A stretch of 64,000 bases of DNA, taken from the NCBI RefSeq assembly GCF_016545825.1, contig NC_052622.1, positions 46,792,770 to 46,856,769 on the forward strand. Direction: 5' to 3'. Position 1 is the first letter of the stretch, and each line of letters begins with the position of its first letter. Source of the DNA: Eucalyptus grandis. Taxonomy: Eukaryota > Streptophyta > Magnoliopsida > Myrtales > Myrtaceae. The notes beneath the pieces are model-generated. The model did not search any database and was not told the origin of the DNA. It was given only the letters and a program-made list of their open reading frames with translations. Made by a program: the position numbers and the translations under genes. This document shows positions 10,150-21,447 of this stretch, one piece after another.

Positions 10150-10835
10150 TATTGGCTAGGTCCACCTTCATGTGAGGCCCAAACAGCATTAAAAAAAAAA
10201 AAAACTAAACTAAACTAAAGGAAGTGGAGTGTCATGCGTGGAGGTGTGCGTCCGTCGAAAAAGAAAAGAGAGGAGAGAGAAACAAAAAATGCAAGCAAGG
10301 GAGAAGAAAAGAGAGGAAGAGGACCGCAACTTTGCGGCTTTGATTCAAATGCCAAATATTGACGAAATCGGCTCAAATTTCAGTATGTCGTTCGTGAGAC
10401 CGAGGGCTATGAGTTGATGGTTTTTTTTCGTCGAGAACCATCTTCAAATTCTTCAATTGCGATTAAGGCTTTCTTACTCCAAACTTATTTGTCTACCTAT
10501 GTGGTGAGAAAAAGATGATTGTAATGTTGATGTTGAGTCTCTAGTGTGTGACTAGAGAAGAATACTTTGTGTATCCTGCTATTCTTGGTGATTAGTGGAT
10601 GTTTTTTGGGCGGTCCGTGGTTTTTTCCACATCGGATTTTCCACGTTAAATCCTTGGTGTCGTTATTTGCATTGTTTACTTATCATTTTGGCGTTATATT
10701 TGCATACTATGAGGCTATACATTACTGATTGTTGCTAGGGGTTAAGAGATTTTAAGTTGATTTAGTATCGGGGGAGAACTTGATCCTGGATTGCGTTTGG
10801 CCGTGGTAAATTGCGTCCCCAAGTTCTCCCCAACA
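10150..10835 (+). repeat. 3' LTR of element C, about 686 bp
   Basis: It starts TATTGG (expected TGTTGG, one base changed) right after the polypurine tract and ends CCAACA at 10835, giving matching inverted ends. Inside is the stretch TTTTTTCCACATCGGATTTT, common in plant Copia LTRs. The 5' part of this element is not in the window. Confidence 0.8.
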
Positions 10836-12062
10836 GTATCTATCCTTTACTTAAAAAGAAACCCAAAAAAAAAGAACATTGGATTCGATCCTCGCTAGAT
10901 TGCAGACTAGGTAATTTATTTATTCCGAATGTTTAAAGTTTAAAAAAAACAAATAAAAATAAAACCATTAGTTTAGGATGTTAGATTTCATTTTCCTTAA
11001 TTAAAATTGCATGTTTAATTATTGGGTAATTTTAATTTCGAATTTAATAAAAAAACATTTAAAAAAAAATCATGCATGCATGTGTCACCTAAAATTAGGT
11101 CATCCCTTGCACATCATTTAGTCGTTGCATGTTTAAGATCATTTAAACATGTGACATATTAGGATAGTTGCATTAATATTTGCTTGTCATTTGATTTAGT
11201 CACGTAAGTAACGTCGCATAACATATAATTTGCATGTTAGTGTATATATATTTTTTATTTCATTGCACCTAGATTAGATTTCATTAAATAAGAGAAAATC
11301 CTAAAAGATTAAGTAACTGCGTGCTAATTATAAATTATATCTAGGTTAGTGACGTAAATTTTGAGCTAACATTACAAATGCTTTCATTGCCATAAGATAA
11401 ATCTTACAATTCATTTATTATTTTATTGGGTGTTAAATTGCTAGATTTGCACACCTGCATGGTCACCTCACATATTACGGAGTAATAAAATGAATTCAAA
11501 CTGCCTAATAAATATTTTCATGAAAAGAACTATACCAAAAAAACAATAGAGAAATCTAGTGTAACCAAATATCCATATCCAAATTATTTGGCTAGTAGAA
11601 GTAAAATAATTAGCTTATTATTTTACTTAGGTGTCTAATCGACTTACCATGAAATCTTAAATAAAATTCATTTGCGTGGTAAAAAATTGAACCTTAGCCA
11701 TGAATTAATATGAGATTAGGAGAACCCAAACTAAGTCATTAACCTATTTAAGTCGTGCACTCGAGTTTGGGTGATGACAAATTTGCATATCCGAAAGATG
11801 ACCATTTTGCTAGTTTGCTAACCCATCACATGCCATCCATTACGTTCCCGAAAATAACATAATTTGGTATCATAGTGTTATTTGGATAATAACAGATGAG
11901 CGCACCATCAAGTTTCGTCGTTCCAAGTTTCATTGATTGATTGATTTATTCCGAATAGAGTGAAGGCACCTTGATCGGGTCTAATATAAAGATTAAATTT
12001 AATTATATTGCAAGTATTGGAACATTGCCCTAATTCCAATTAAGTATCTAAATTTTATATAT

Positions 12063-12093
<31 letters not shown>

Positions 12094-13355
12094 TCTAAGT
12101 ACCTGAACTTCCCAAATAAATGCGGCGCTTGCATTAAACGAAATGCTTTAATCATATATTTTTATCTTATCCTAGTTTAACAAAACCTTAGTCATGGGTA
12201 ACACTATACCAGACAGCATCAATTTGATATTATATGCTCCACTTATCCGCAGACTAGAAGTTTAATGATTAGCAAAACAATCATGCCATTGCTTTCGAAT
12301 CCTATTCCGTGAACAAATTAGGTAAACGAAGGTTGTCATCAATTTTTCAATTAATAGTGTTAAAATTTAACCAGCAGATTGTCAACCTCATTCGATCTTA
12401 TAACATGTTGACAATTATGTCTTATGGTTCCTAAATAAGTAAGATATAGCTTGTTCGTTTAATCACATTATAAAGAAAACGTTAGAGAAGGAAATTAAAT
12501 TAGGGGCCGATGATTCTTTCCAAGTATGGAATTGGGGATAGTCTTTGTATCCAACGAGAAGTAATGGCCTGAACATGCACGCATAGTATAATGAATTAGT
12601 AGGTACTAATGGACATACAATCCATGTCATACCAATAATGGATCAAAATGGAAGGAGTATGGTGGGGTATGCTCCCATGATTAACTTCATATTATCTAAT
12701 CACGCGCTACCTACCAAGCTGACAAACCATCGAGTGTGATCTAATAATAGTAGTTTGACCATTGAAGATATACATAACAAGTGCCCAATGGAGTGAATAC
12801 ACTTTTGTTGCCTAAACTAGTTTCCAATTCGGAATGAGTCAATCGGTGAATGAACAACGATGTGGCTCTTTTGTTCTTTTGTCGAAATAAAGTTTATTGG
12901 ATTCAAATAGGTAAATCAGAAGGGAACATAAAAGATTTCAAAGTGCCTAGGGGTGTAGAGAGACCTAATTTTGTGGCCGTGAATTTCTCCTATGGGCATT
13001 TGCGATTCACTCTGCGATGGAGTTGGCCTCTCTAGGGCATGAGCCACCTCCTCACAAAATTCAGCGGAAAGTACACAAACTTCCCAAGGGACCTGATCAG
13101 AGCTATGAACTGCGTTGACTACCTCTAAGATATATGACTCAATTACCATCGTTTATTGCTTGGGGGACAGAAGGAAAGTTAGGCTTTGAAGCAGAGCACA
13201 AGCCTCCACTTTAATTTTTAGTGAACTCAGGTCCATGCGTTTAATATATATATATATATATATATATTGTTGGTTTTAAGCGCAAATGGATTTAATTCTT
13301 TGTCTCCATCCCAACTCATCTTTTGCTTGAAATGGTTGAGAATTTCAGCTAGCAT
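10836..13355. other. AT-rich intergenic DNA, no recognised gene
   Basis: AT-rich throughout, with an ATTT microsatellite at about 12061-12094 and a TA run at about 13241-13267. A 77-codon minus-strand frame at 12916-13149 (EVCVLSAEFCEEVAHALERP) has protein-like composition, but I do not recognise it and it may be a fragment of a decayed gene. Confidence 0.6.
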
Positions 13356-13580
13356 GGCCCTATTTATTTCGTGAAAAATGAATAATTTGAAAGATATTTT
13401 CTTAAAAATGATTATTTGTATAACTTGAAATAATTAGTTAATGAAAAATATTTTCATTATCAACAACAATTTTCATAAACGATGAAAAAATTTGTTTATC
13501 TATTTTTGTAAGAGATACAAACAATCATTTTTAGAAAAATATCTTTCAAATCATTCATTTTTTGCGAAACAAAATAAGCC
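13356..13580. mobile_element. MITE with about 65 bp terminal inverted repeats
   Basis: The left end (GGCCCTATTTATTTCGTG, then AATTTGAAAGATATTTTC and ATGATTATTTGTAT) is repeated in inverted form at the right end (ATACAAACAATCATTTTT ... AAATCATTC ... GCGAAACAAAATAAGCC). Length is 225 bp and there is no coding capacity. The end pattern resembles hAT-type MITEs common in plants. I could not define a clear 8 bp target duplication. Confidence 0.75.
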
Positions 13581-16500
13581 TAAGTAATTGATTTTTACTA
13601 TGCTTCAACTTTTCTCAGCAAGGAACTTTGAGGCTTGCTTTATAATCTAAGTTTGAACTTGTGAGTTGTGAAAGAGAAGTATCAAAGTTTTTTTTTTCTT
13701 TTCATTTTATGAAGTCCCTAATTGTGGTCGAATTCTTAGGGAAATTGTTGGACCTAATTGTTGCTTCTGCTCTGTGTTTCTGTTTGACGCGAAGGGCCTT
13801 TCATTCAGTGTGCCAAGGAAGAAGAAAAGAAGAGAAAATGAAGAAGAAGATGAACTAGGGACTCAACTGGAGGAAGAAAGAAAGAAAGAAAGATTAATTG
13901 CCTTTGGACAAAAACGCCCCCAATCATATCTTAAAAAGTGGCTTATGAGACACATGTGCTCACCGAGGCCTTGGCTCTTTATTTAACACTACATTGGTTA
14001 CTTCAAACCCTTATTTGAAATAAAGTTCACTTTAATCCTCTTTCGAAAAAACGATTATACCTCAAACTTTTATTATTATTTTTTAATATTTTGTTTCGTA
14101 AATAACATTTTGTAAAACCAAATACAACTATACCCAAATTGATTTAGTGTTAGGTGTGTTTTAATGCAAATAAGGGGAAACACTTAGGAATGATGATAAT
14201 GATTTTTAAATTTGGAAACAACAAAGGAAAAAGAAAAAGCCAAACGTGTTCATGGCCCTTGAAGAGAGAGACGAAAAAGAGAGGAGAGTTTGCAAAGAAG
14301 GTGGTTGCCTCAAGATACCTTTACCTAACATAGAGATGATTGATTACTTTGTCATAAACAAAACTCAACAAGTAGCGTATGCCAAAATTGACATGCAAAG
14401 ATGACCATTGTGTCCTTTTATGATATTAATAATTATGTAGACGGTATGTCATAATTCTGGGACCATTGTGCATACGAATTTAAAAGTTAATGATTTTTAT
14501 GTATGTTGATGTGATAGAATAAGATTGCTACGCACGTCAAGAGCAATAATCAAATAATTTGTCTATTTTTTTTTATTATTTTGTAATTGAATATATATTT
14601 TTAATTTTTTAATTTTTCCTAAATTTCTAGAAGGCGAGGAAATATAGTGAAAAGCATGGGTCACGCCAAAGACGCGTCCCCGTCAAAGTTGCTTCATCTA
14701 CGTGCAATAAAGTCGTTTTGGGGCAGCTCGTGACGGCTTCACGCACTTTGGTCATCGTCAATGGCAAAACGGTCAATTCGATCCGATGCGACGTCGTTGC
14801 GGGGCTGGTGCTGCCCACGTGGAAGACTGGAAGGCGATGAGACTCATGTAAACTGTGTAATTCTAAACATCGCTTTCGCCTTACATATATAATGGCTGCC
14901 GGATTAATAAATTATCGTATAAAATAAAGAATTTCTTTGCTCTTGAACTTTCAGCCAACTTTCGGCGGAGAAAAAATCTTAAGGAGATGACGCAATAACT
15001 TGAAAATGTGGAAATGAGTACATACAACCCGTCAAAGAATATATGCAGGGCAAATAAATAAATTTAAAAAAAAAATCAGACAAATACAAGTCCATATAAT
15101 ACGGCGCTAATCATTTTTCCAAAGTTACTATTAGTGGGTCCACAGGTTCGGATCAAGCCAGAATCAATGACGACTCAACCCAAACACAAAGATTTCTATA
15201 TGAGTGAGTGTGATTTCAGGATAGAACTAAGAACCGAAGTGTCAGACCGATGGGAACCGATCAAGTTCTAAGTTCTATGAAGAAATGGTTCAAGCCCGAT
15301 TCCAATCAAAACCGTAATAGAACTAGGAATTGGAACCAGAACCAGAACCAAGCTGGGAACCTAAACTAAAATCCCCAATTTTTCTCCCAAACCGGAACAT
15401 AAAGTGATGTTTATATTTTTACATGTTGTAATTTCTTTTAATATATATAATAAGTGAATGTTCAATTTATTATCTTTTCTTTTTTTATATATGGATTGTC
15501 TTAATGAAGAAATTATCATTGGTCAATAAAGTTTACCGGTTGAAGCGGAATGCATATATATAGTGAGGCTTTCTAATAATTATCTTAGTTTAATTAATAG
15601 TAATTTTAAATTTAAAACTATTATTATGTAATTAATTATGATAGTTGTTTCTTTTGATTTCAAGTGGTTAGAATTTGGAACAATTTTTCATGGATAAATG
15701 AGTACTAAAGTTCTATAATTGAGGTTTTATGTTAGGTGTTTTGAACATTCTATTATTTATTTTGCGTATTCATCTTTTATGGATCGTTGATATTGATAAA
15801 TGATGAGCTTTTATTTTGTTGCTATGTTTACTTTCATTTTTCTAACATAAAAATGAAATATATAAATAAATAAAATTATTACACTTTATAACTTATGACA
15901 AAGTGAGTTCCAGGTTCTAGGTTTCGATGAGTAAGTTTCATGTGCCCAAAAATGAGAAATCTATAAGAAATCCCGAACTATCCACACCTAATTCCATGGC
16001 CGCTATAGACCTGAACCGAAAAAAAAAGGTTGATTTGAGTTCGTTCCTGGCATTTTTGACACCCCTTGTTAATGCGTACTCCAAGTTTCTTAATCGGGGT
16101 GGTCATCTGTAATCAAACCGAAGTGACTTAACGATCCAATAAATTACATGAATCACCTCATAAATGAAATTCAAGAACCTCACCCCATAGAAAAGCGATT
16201 TCATCAGGGATTTTGTTAAATTCGTGCGTATCACGGCATTATGTTGCCACGGTTCTCAAGCAATGGAACAGTAGGTCAAATGTACATGAAATTTGCAGTA
16301 TGTCTAGATTAAATTAACATGACTAATGAACTCACCCAATCATTCGGACGACTTTGCCATGGCTAAGTTCCGACAAAGCAATATCCCAATATATATATAC
16401 ACACATTTTTATTTACATTCTCGTGAGGGCCACCAGCTTTGTTCATACTTCGCTGTCCCAAAATTAATTTATTTCCATCCGCGTCATCGGCTTCTCCGTA

Positions 16501-16707
16501 TATTCGGCCGATTAGATAGAATTCTAAGAAGTTTCCCAAACTCGTAAAGACAGGTTCAAAGCTTTGGATATAGACTAAGCGAAGAGGAGACTTGTTCAAA
16601 GTTCTCTGGCTCGGCACCTTTTTTAATCCAAGTAAACCATCAAACGCGATAAAGCCTGGGCCATCTCGTTACGACCGTCCCCTCTACTTCAGCTTTCCAC
16701 AGCCGCC
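13581..16707. other. Intergenic region upstream of glycosyltransferase gene
   Basis: Mostly AT-rich. A GC-richer patch at about 14640-14830, followed by ACATATATAATGG near 14885, looks promoter-like, but no reading frame follows. A run of GAACC/AGAACC repeats lies at about 15290-15380. The glycosyltransferase 5' leader is CT-rich just before 16708; I see no convincing TATA box at the right distance. Confidence 0.5.
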
Positions 16708-18012
16708 ATGAAACTTTCTAAGTTGTCCCGAAAGGTACTCGATCACCGGGCCGCCCGCCACGCCAAACCATTCGCCCTCACCGTGATAACGCTAGCCGGT
16801 GTTTTCTTCATCGTCTCCTCGGACACCGCCATTTCCGATGTCTCCCTGCGTTCGCTTCCCTTCAACAACTCGGCCTCCGACCAGCAAGAGGCCCGGAGGC
16901 CTGAATTCGTGATCCTCCCATCGGCGGTCCACTCCTTGCAGCTCCAGTCCATCACCGAAGAGTTCGGCGAAGCCGGCGAGGAGGATGATCCTGATGATCA
17001 CTCGTCGTACCCTCTTGTCCCTCCGGTCAATGTCACGGAGGAGGAGAGGATCCGGTGGCTGCGCGAAAACCTGGTGAATTTCGACATACTCAAGTCCGAC
17101 AACACGGCGAGGAAGTTCCATTCCCGGGTCACAAGGTTCCTCGGCCAGGGATGCTCATCGCAGTTCTTCATGACGTGGATTTCGCCGGCAAGCTCCTTCG
17201 GGAGCAGGGAGCTCCTCGGCGTCGAGAGCCTCTTCCGAGCCCATCCGAAGGGATGCCTAGTGATCGTGTCGAGGACGATGGACTCAAGAAGAGGGCGCAA
17301 GATCCTGAAACCTGTGACTGACCTCGGGTTCAAGGTCCTGGCCGCGACTCCGGACCTAGCCCAGCTGCTCAGGAGGACCCCGGCCGAAGCCTGGTTTGAC
17401 GAGCTGAGGAAAGGCAACAAAGACCCGGGCGAAATCCCGTTAGCCCAGAACCTCTCCAACCTCATAAGGCTCGCCGTCCTGTACAGATACGGCGGCGTCT
17501 ACTTGGACACGGACTTCATAATCCTGAAAGATATAAGTCCACTGAGGAATTGCATCGGAGCGCAGAGCATCGCCCCCGTCTCGGGGAACTGGACGAGGCT
17601 GAACAATGCGGCGATGGTGTTCGACCGACACCATCCGCTCTTGCGCAAGTTCATGCAGGAGTTCGCTTTGACGTTCGACGGGAGCAAGTGGGGTCACAAC
17701 GGGCCTTACTTGGTGTCCCGGGTCGTGGAGCGAGTCGAATCGAGAGTCGGATACAGGGGCAGGTTCAGCGTGATGCCCCCGATGGCGTTCTATCCGGTCG
17801 GGTGGACCCATATCGGCAGCCTATTCGGGAGCCCCAGGAGCAAAGGCGACGCGAGGTGGGTCGAGGCCAAGATCGCGCAGCTGAGCGAGGACACCTATGG
17901 GGTTCATCTGTGGAACAAGCAGAGCAGGGGATTGAGGATTGAAGAGGGAAGCGTGATGGCGAGGTTGATGGCAGACAACTGCGTGAATTGCGAACGCATT
18001 TATAGTTCTTGA
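16708..18012 (+). CDS. Alpha-1,4-glycosyltransferase family protein (Gb3-synthase-like), intronless
   Basis: A 434-residue Golgi-type glycosyltransferase encoded in one exon. Residues about 19-40 (FALTVITLAGVFFIVSS) form the single membrane anchor of a type II protein, followed by an acidic stem. The sugar-binding DXD region reads GGVYLDTDF, with the two Asp at 267 and 269, and is preceded by LSNLIRLAVLYRYGG. The C-terminal half (from about 290, with NNAAMVF, GHNGPYLVSRVV and HLWNKQS) matches the Gb3-synthase C-terminal domain. Plant relatives (for example At2g38150, At3g09020) are annotated alpha-1,4-glycosyltransferases; their acceptor is not established. NVT, NLS and NWT are possible N-glycosylation sites. 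The ATG lies in the context CAGCCGCCATGA. The gene is GC-rich compared with its flanks and faces the minus-strand gene at 18441-19058, tail to tail. Confidence 0.93.
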   Translation: MKLSKLSRKVLDHRAARHAKPFALTVITLAGVFFIVSSDTAISDVSLRSLPFNNSASDQQEARRPEFVILPSAVHSLQLQSITEEFGEAGEEDDPDDHSSYPLVPPVNVTEEERIRWLRENLVNFDILKSDNTARKFHSRVTRFLGQGCSSQFFMTWISPASSFGSRELLGVESLFRAHPKGCLVIVSRTMDSRRGRKILKPVTDLGFKVLAATPDLAQLLRRTPAEAWFDELRKGNKDPGEIPLAQNLSNLIRLAVLYRYGGVYLDTDFIILKDISPLRNCIGAQSIAPVSGNWTRLNNAAMVFDRHHPLLRKFMQEFALTFDGSKWGHNGPYLVSRVVERVESRVGYRGRFSVMPPMAFYPVGWTHIGSLFGSPRSKGDARWVEAKIAQLSEDTYGVHLWNKQSRGLRIEEGSVMARLMADNCVNCERIYSS

Positions 18013-18440
18013 TCTATCATCATCAGGGTCTAAAGCATAGCAAATTCAGTCGAATTGATTGATTCCTCATCGATCCTCATAGACGCCAAACTAAAGGGTA
18101 AAGCTTCTTGGTGCCCTCTAGCAAATGCAATCGGCAGCACCAGAATTTTTTTCTTTCTTCCCCCTCTTTTTGACTTTCTTGGTTTCTTTATTTCTTTTCA
18201 TGATTCTTCCTTCCCTTTCCGACAAAAATCTCTTCGGTTCTTGCCCCACATGGGCCACGTGTAAATGATGCAACAGTTTCATCTGATAATCTTGTAGATG
18301 AGAAACAAGAAATGTAATGGAATATGACATAATCATTTGCTGTTCTTTCTTCCTTTCTGTCAGCTATCATAACTACTCCCAACTCTAATCTTCTAACACT
18401 GCACATCTGAGACTGTTATTCAAGTTTGCTTCCTAAGTTT

Positions 18441-19058
18441 TCAGAATTTCCGGCCACAGATCATGATCCTGAGCCTTCTCAGCCGCCATCGGAACCTGAA
18501 ACCTCTCCACCGCCACGTCCTGAAACCGGGCAACCTCCTGAACGACCTCTTCCTCTTCAACTTCCTCTCGCTGCTCACCGCTCTCGTCCTCGTCGCGTTC
18601 GTCTTCTTCCCTTCTTCCACGAAACTGGTGCCGCGTGACGCGAACGCGCTTAGCCCGCAACTCCCGGCCTCGTTCCTCCTCGCACTTTCGTAATGCCTGC
18701 TGGCTTTAAAGGAATCCCAGGGATCGGGAAACCGGTCGGCGTCAGAGTCGCTGCTACCCCACAGCGGGACGGTCTTCACGACCGGCGTGGCGCTGTACTC
18801 GTCCAGATAGTCGGCCAAGCTCGTGTGCTCCATCTCGAACAGCCTCTGCAGCGACGTGCTTCCCGACTTCATGAGCTCCATCAGGCTGCTGCTCCTGCGA
18901 GAGGAAGAGAGCGACGAATGCGATGCGGCGGCAGCGGCGGTGGCGGCAGCGGCTGAAGAGGAACTAGACAGAGAAGATGATGAAGACCAGCACAGGGACT
19001 TCTGGTACTCGATGATCTGCCTGATCCTTCTCGTCTGAGTCTCGGCATCGACAGGCAA
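18441..19058 (-). CDS. Uncharacterised Ser-rich plant protein with basic C-terminus
   Basis: A 205-residue single-exon frame. Residues 24-59 are a Ser/Ala run of low complexity. Residues 60-82 read as a structured segment with LMKSGSTSLQRLFEMEHTSL. Residues 92-115 have PVVKTVPLWGSSDSD and DPWDSF. Residues 165-205 are strongly basic (KLKRKRSFRRLPGF, then many Arg/Trp) and end MICGRKF. I recall small plant proteins of unknown function sharing a FEMEHTSLA...Y...PV.K..LW segment, but cannot name a family with certainty. No signal peptide or membrane segment is seen; the basic tail could direct it to the nucleus (inference). Its stop codon is 428 bp from the stop of the glycosyltransferase gene, and the two converge. 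Confidence 0.72.
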   Translation of the reverse strand: MPVDAETQTRRIRQIIEYQKSLCWSSSSSLSSSSSAAAATAAAAASHSSLSSSRRSSSLMELMKSGSTSLQRLFEMEHTSLADYLDEYSATPVVKTVPLWGSSDSDADRFPDPWDSFKASRHYESARRNEAGSCGLSAFASRGTSFVEEGKKTNATRTRAVSSERKLKRKRSFRRLPGFRTWRWRGFRFRWRLRRLRIMICGRKF

Positions 19059-20039
19059 GCTCGGAGTTTCTTGTTCCTGCTCTTCTGCTCCGTCATCGCC
19101 GTCGTCCTTCTCTTCTGTTATTTCTGGAGATCACCATAGTTTTTGTGTCGTGATGGAATGAGGGGAACTGTTCTGTTCGGTGACGAAGGGAATTCGCAGC
19201 GAGTTCGAGACGTCTGAAATCTCTTTAAAGAAATTTATTTTTGCCGGCGAGAGGATGTGATCTGTTTTGTACTTCTCTTCGTTCTCTAGCAACTTCAGCG
19301 TCATGCTTCAGACAAGGCAAGACCGTACTCAAGGGCATGATGACGAATCGTATCCTTCCAAAAAAGGCATTTATATTAGATTGGGAGCCGCCATGTACTG
19401 ATGGGATGGATCTCAAGAATGTAAAAATGGTCCAGCTAGACCAGTACTAGATCAGCATGGCGGGACTCCGAGGATTCCGCCCTCTTTCTATTCACCGCAG
19501 AGCTTAATTCCACTGTCGTTCACTGTACTCTTTGTATTCGATTGTCGCCAGTTCTAAGCCGTTGATTTCGGTATTAAGTATTGAAGAAAGAATTGATTTT
19601 ATTTTTTATTCTGATTTTAGTTGATTCAGTCATGGATATTCGAAAATAGAATAGGAGAATGTAATCATATTTATTCTTTCCTTGATTCTCTTTTGTACTA
19701 TAAATAAAAGCATACTTGTACAAAGAATATATAATGAAAATTACATTTTTCCACCAAACACATATCTTCTTCACTTCCTTTCACTAAAACTATTTAACTT
19801 ACGGCCTATGTGGCATCGATACGAACACGTGACACGACATGCCGATACGTCATTTCTCAAAAAATAAATAACTCTGACACGTTCTGATATGCTATAAATG
19901 CACAAATAGAAAAATAATAACAATAATAAGAGCCTAAAATTAAGTATTAATCCAACATTTATTAATATCATTCTTTGTTTTAATTTAACAGATTCAATTG
20001 TATTCCATAAAATTGGAGGAAAAAAACGAGCAATCAACA
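19059..20039. other. Upstream region of the 18441-19058 gene and AT-rich spacer
   Basis: Minus-strand promoter of the uncharacterised gene. AT-rich TATA-like stretches on the minus strand occur near 19222-19230 and 19366-19376, neither decisive. From about 19560 the DNA is AT-rich without features. Confidence 0.4.
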
Positions 20040-20765
20040 TCCCGCTATAAAATTTAGAGATATGTGCATTACAAGTCCTAAAATTTATCGTAAAAATATA
20101 ATTGAGTCCTAAAACTTATCAAATTGATTCAATCAAATCCTTCCGTTAACACTGTCAATTTGTTTAATGTAAAATGCTAAAATGGTCTTTTTAAATTTAT
20201 TTATTTATTCTATGTGGCATTTTGTATTACTTTTTTAATTGTAAAAAATTTTAAAAAGCTAAAATAATTCTAAAAAAACTAAACTAAAAAAAAAAAAAGA
20301 GGCATAATCGGGGCCGGGCACGCCACCGACGACGTTGGTGAGGTCGTCAACCCTAGACAACAAAGGGGGGCAGCCCTCGCTAGCCCAGGCAAGACCCAAG
20401 CATGGCTCACCCAAATCTGGGCAATGCAACCCTCACCTGTGGTCGGCAAACCTCCCTAGCTCATAATGAGGCCTCACCGGCCCGGAGCAGGCCGAGCGAG
20501 GGTCGGTAACCCTCACTAGGCTCGAGCAAGGATGTGATATCGCCTAGATCTAGGCGAGTCTCACCAAGGCCTTAGCCCAAGCATCGCCCAGGTTGGTGAG
20601 GGCTGCCCCCCCTCTACCACCTAGGGCAACAAGGTCGTCGGGCCCCTCCAACGGTGGCAGCAATAGTGGTGCCTAGCTACCATCCCTACCTTTTTTTCTT
20701 TTTCTTTTTTTCATATATTTACATTTTGACCCTTGAACTATTGAAAATTTTTAAAATTGACTCAA
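20040..20765. repeat. Dispersed repeat with GC-rich core and AT-rich shell (copy 1)
   Basis: The AT-rich left part (AAGTCCTAAAATTTATCG, AATTGAGTCCTAAAAC) leads to a core at about 20300-20690. The core is rich in GGCGAG/CTCACC/GGTTGGTGAGG words, and is followed by a T/C-rich run and AT-rich sequence. The same build recurs at 24180-24800, 29510-30310, 52240-52860 and 62464-63213. It is probably a family of non-autonomous transposons. Ends are approximate. Confidence 0.5.
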
Positions 20766-21051
20766 TATGTATCAGAATTCTGGATTCACATGTCAAAATG
20801 TGTCAAGGAGAGTTGACTACTTGTTGAGAAGAGTTGATCACGTATCAGAACGTGTCGGAACGTGTCAAAGCATATCAAACACGTATTGGAATATCGGACA
20901 CAATATGATTGTTTCCAAAAAGTGTCGATACTTCTTAGCTTACGGCTTCCTCAATACATCAAGGAAAAACGATCACCTAAATTCCTTGACAAATTTCTAC
21001 TAGAAATTCGATGATCCAAACTTCGATTTCCATGATCAACTTCTTCATCTT

Positions 21052-21447
21052 CTATTTCTTATTACCGATCGAGAGATTGATCTTCTTCTTCCTCGTCGCC
21101 ATGTTCTGCAGAGAGAATTCGAAGCAAAGCTTCTTTGGAGCGGCAAAGTAGCTGGAATTGATGAGGAAGTGGGACTGAGGGAAGGAGCAATGACCAAATG
21201 GAGCATTGTATTGCGAGCAGTCGAAACCGAAGGACGAGTTGTCCGGGAACTTGTGGAGGTCTCGTGACATCACTGGCTCTAAATACTCCACCACCTTGGG
21301 GGCATTTGCCGCGAGACCGAGGCTTTCTTCTTCGTCGCTGTGAGCTTCTTTCATGACGTCGTTCTCTGCGGCGAATTGCAATTCGATTTGCCCAAACACC
21401 TCTGGGTTAAAGATTCTTCGACATTTTATCCAATGAACACTTGACAA
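21052..21447 (-). pseudogene. Possible gene fragment, 131-codon frame
   Basis: The frame includes acidic EAHSDEEESLGLAANAP, then VVEYLEPVMSRDLHKFPDNS and SFGFDCSQ. The last block has the look of a conserved plant motif (EPxMSR...KFPDNSxFxFD), but I cannot name the family. The C-terminus (ATRKKKINLSIG) looks like read-through into non-coding DNA. There is no obvious intron, promoter or leader. It could be a short gene or a decayed copy; the latter seems likelier. Confidence 0.3.

Noticed and set aside
16743..17942. Open frames antisense or out of frame with the glycosyltransferase
   Set aside because: Shadows of a GC-rich coding region whose product is clearly recognised in another frame.
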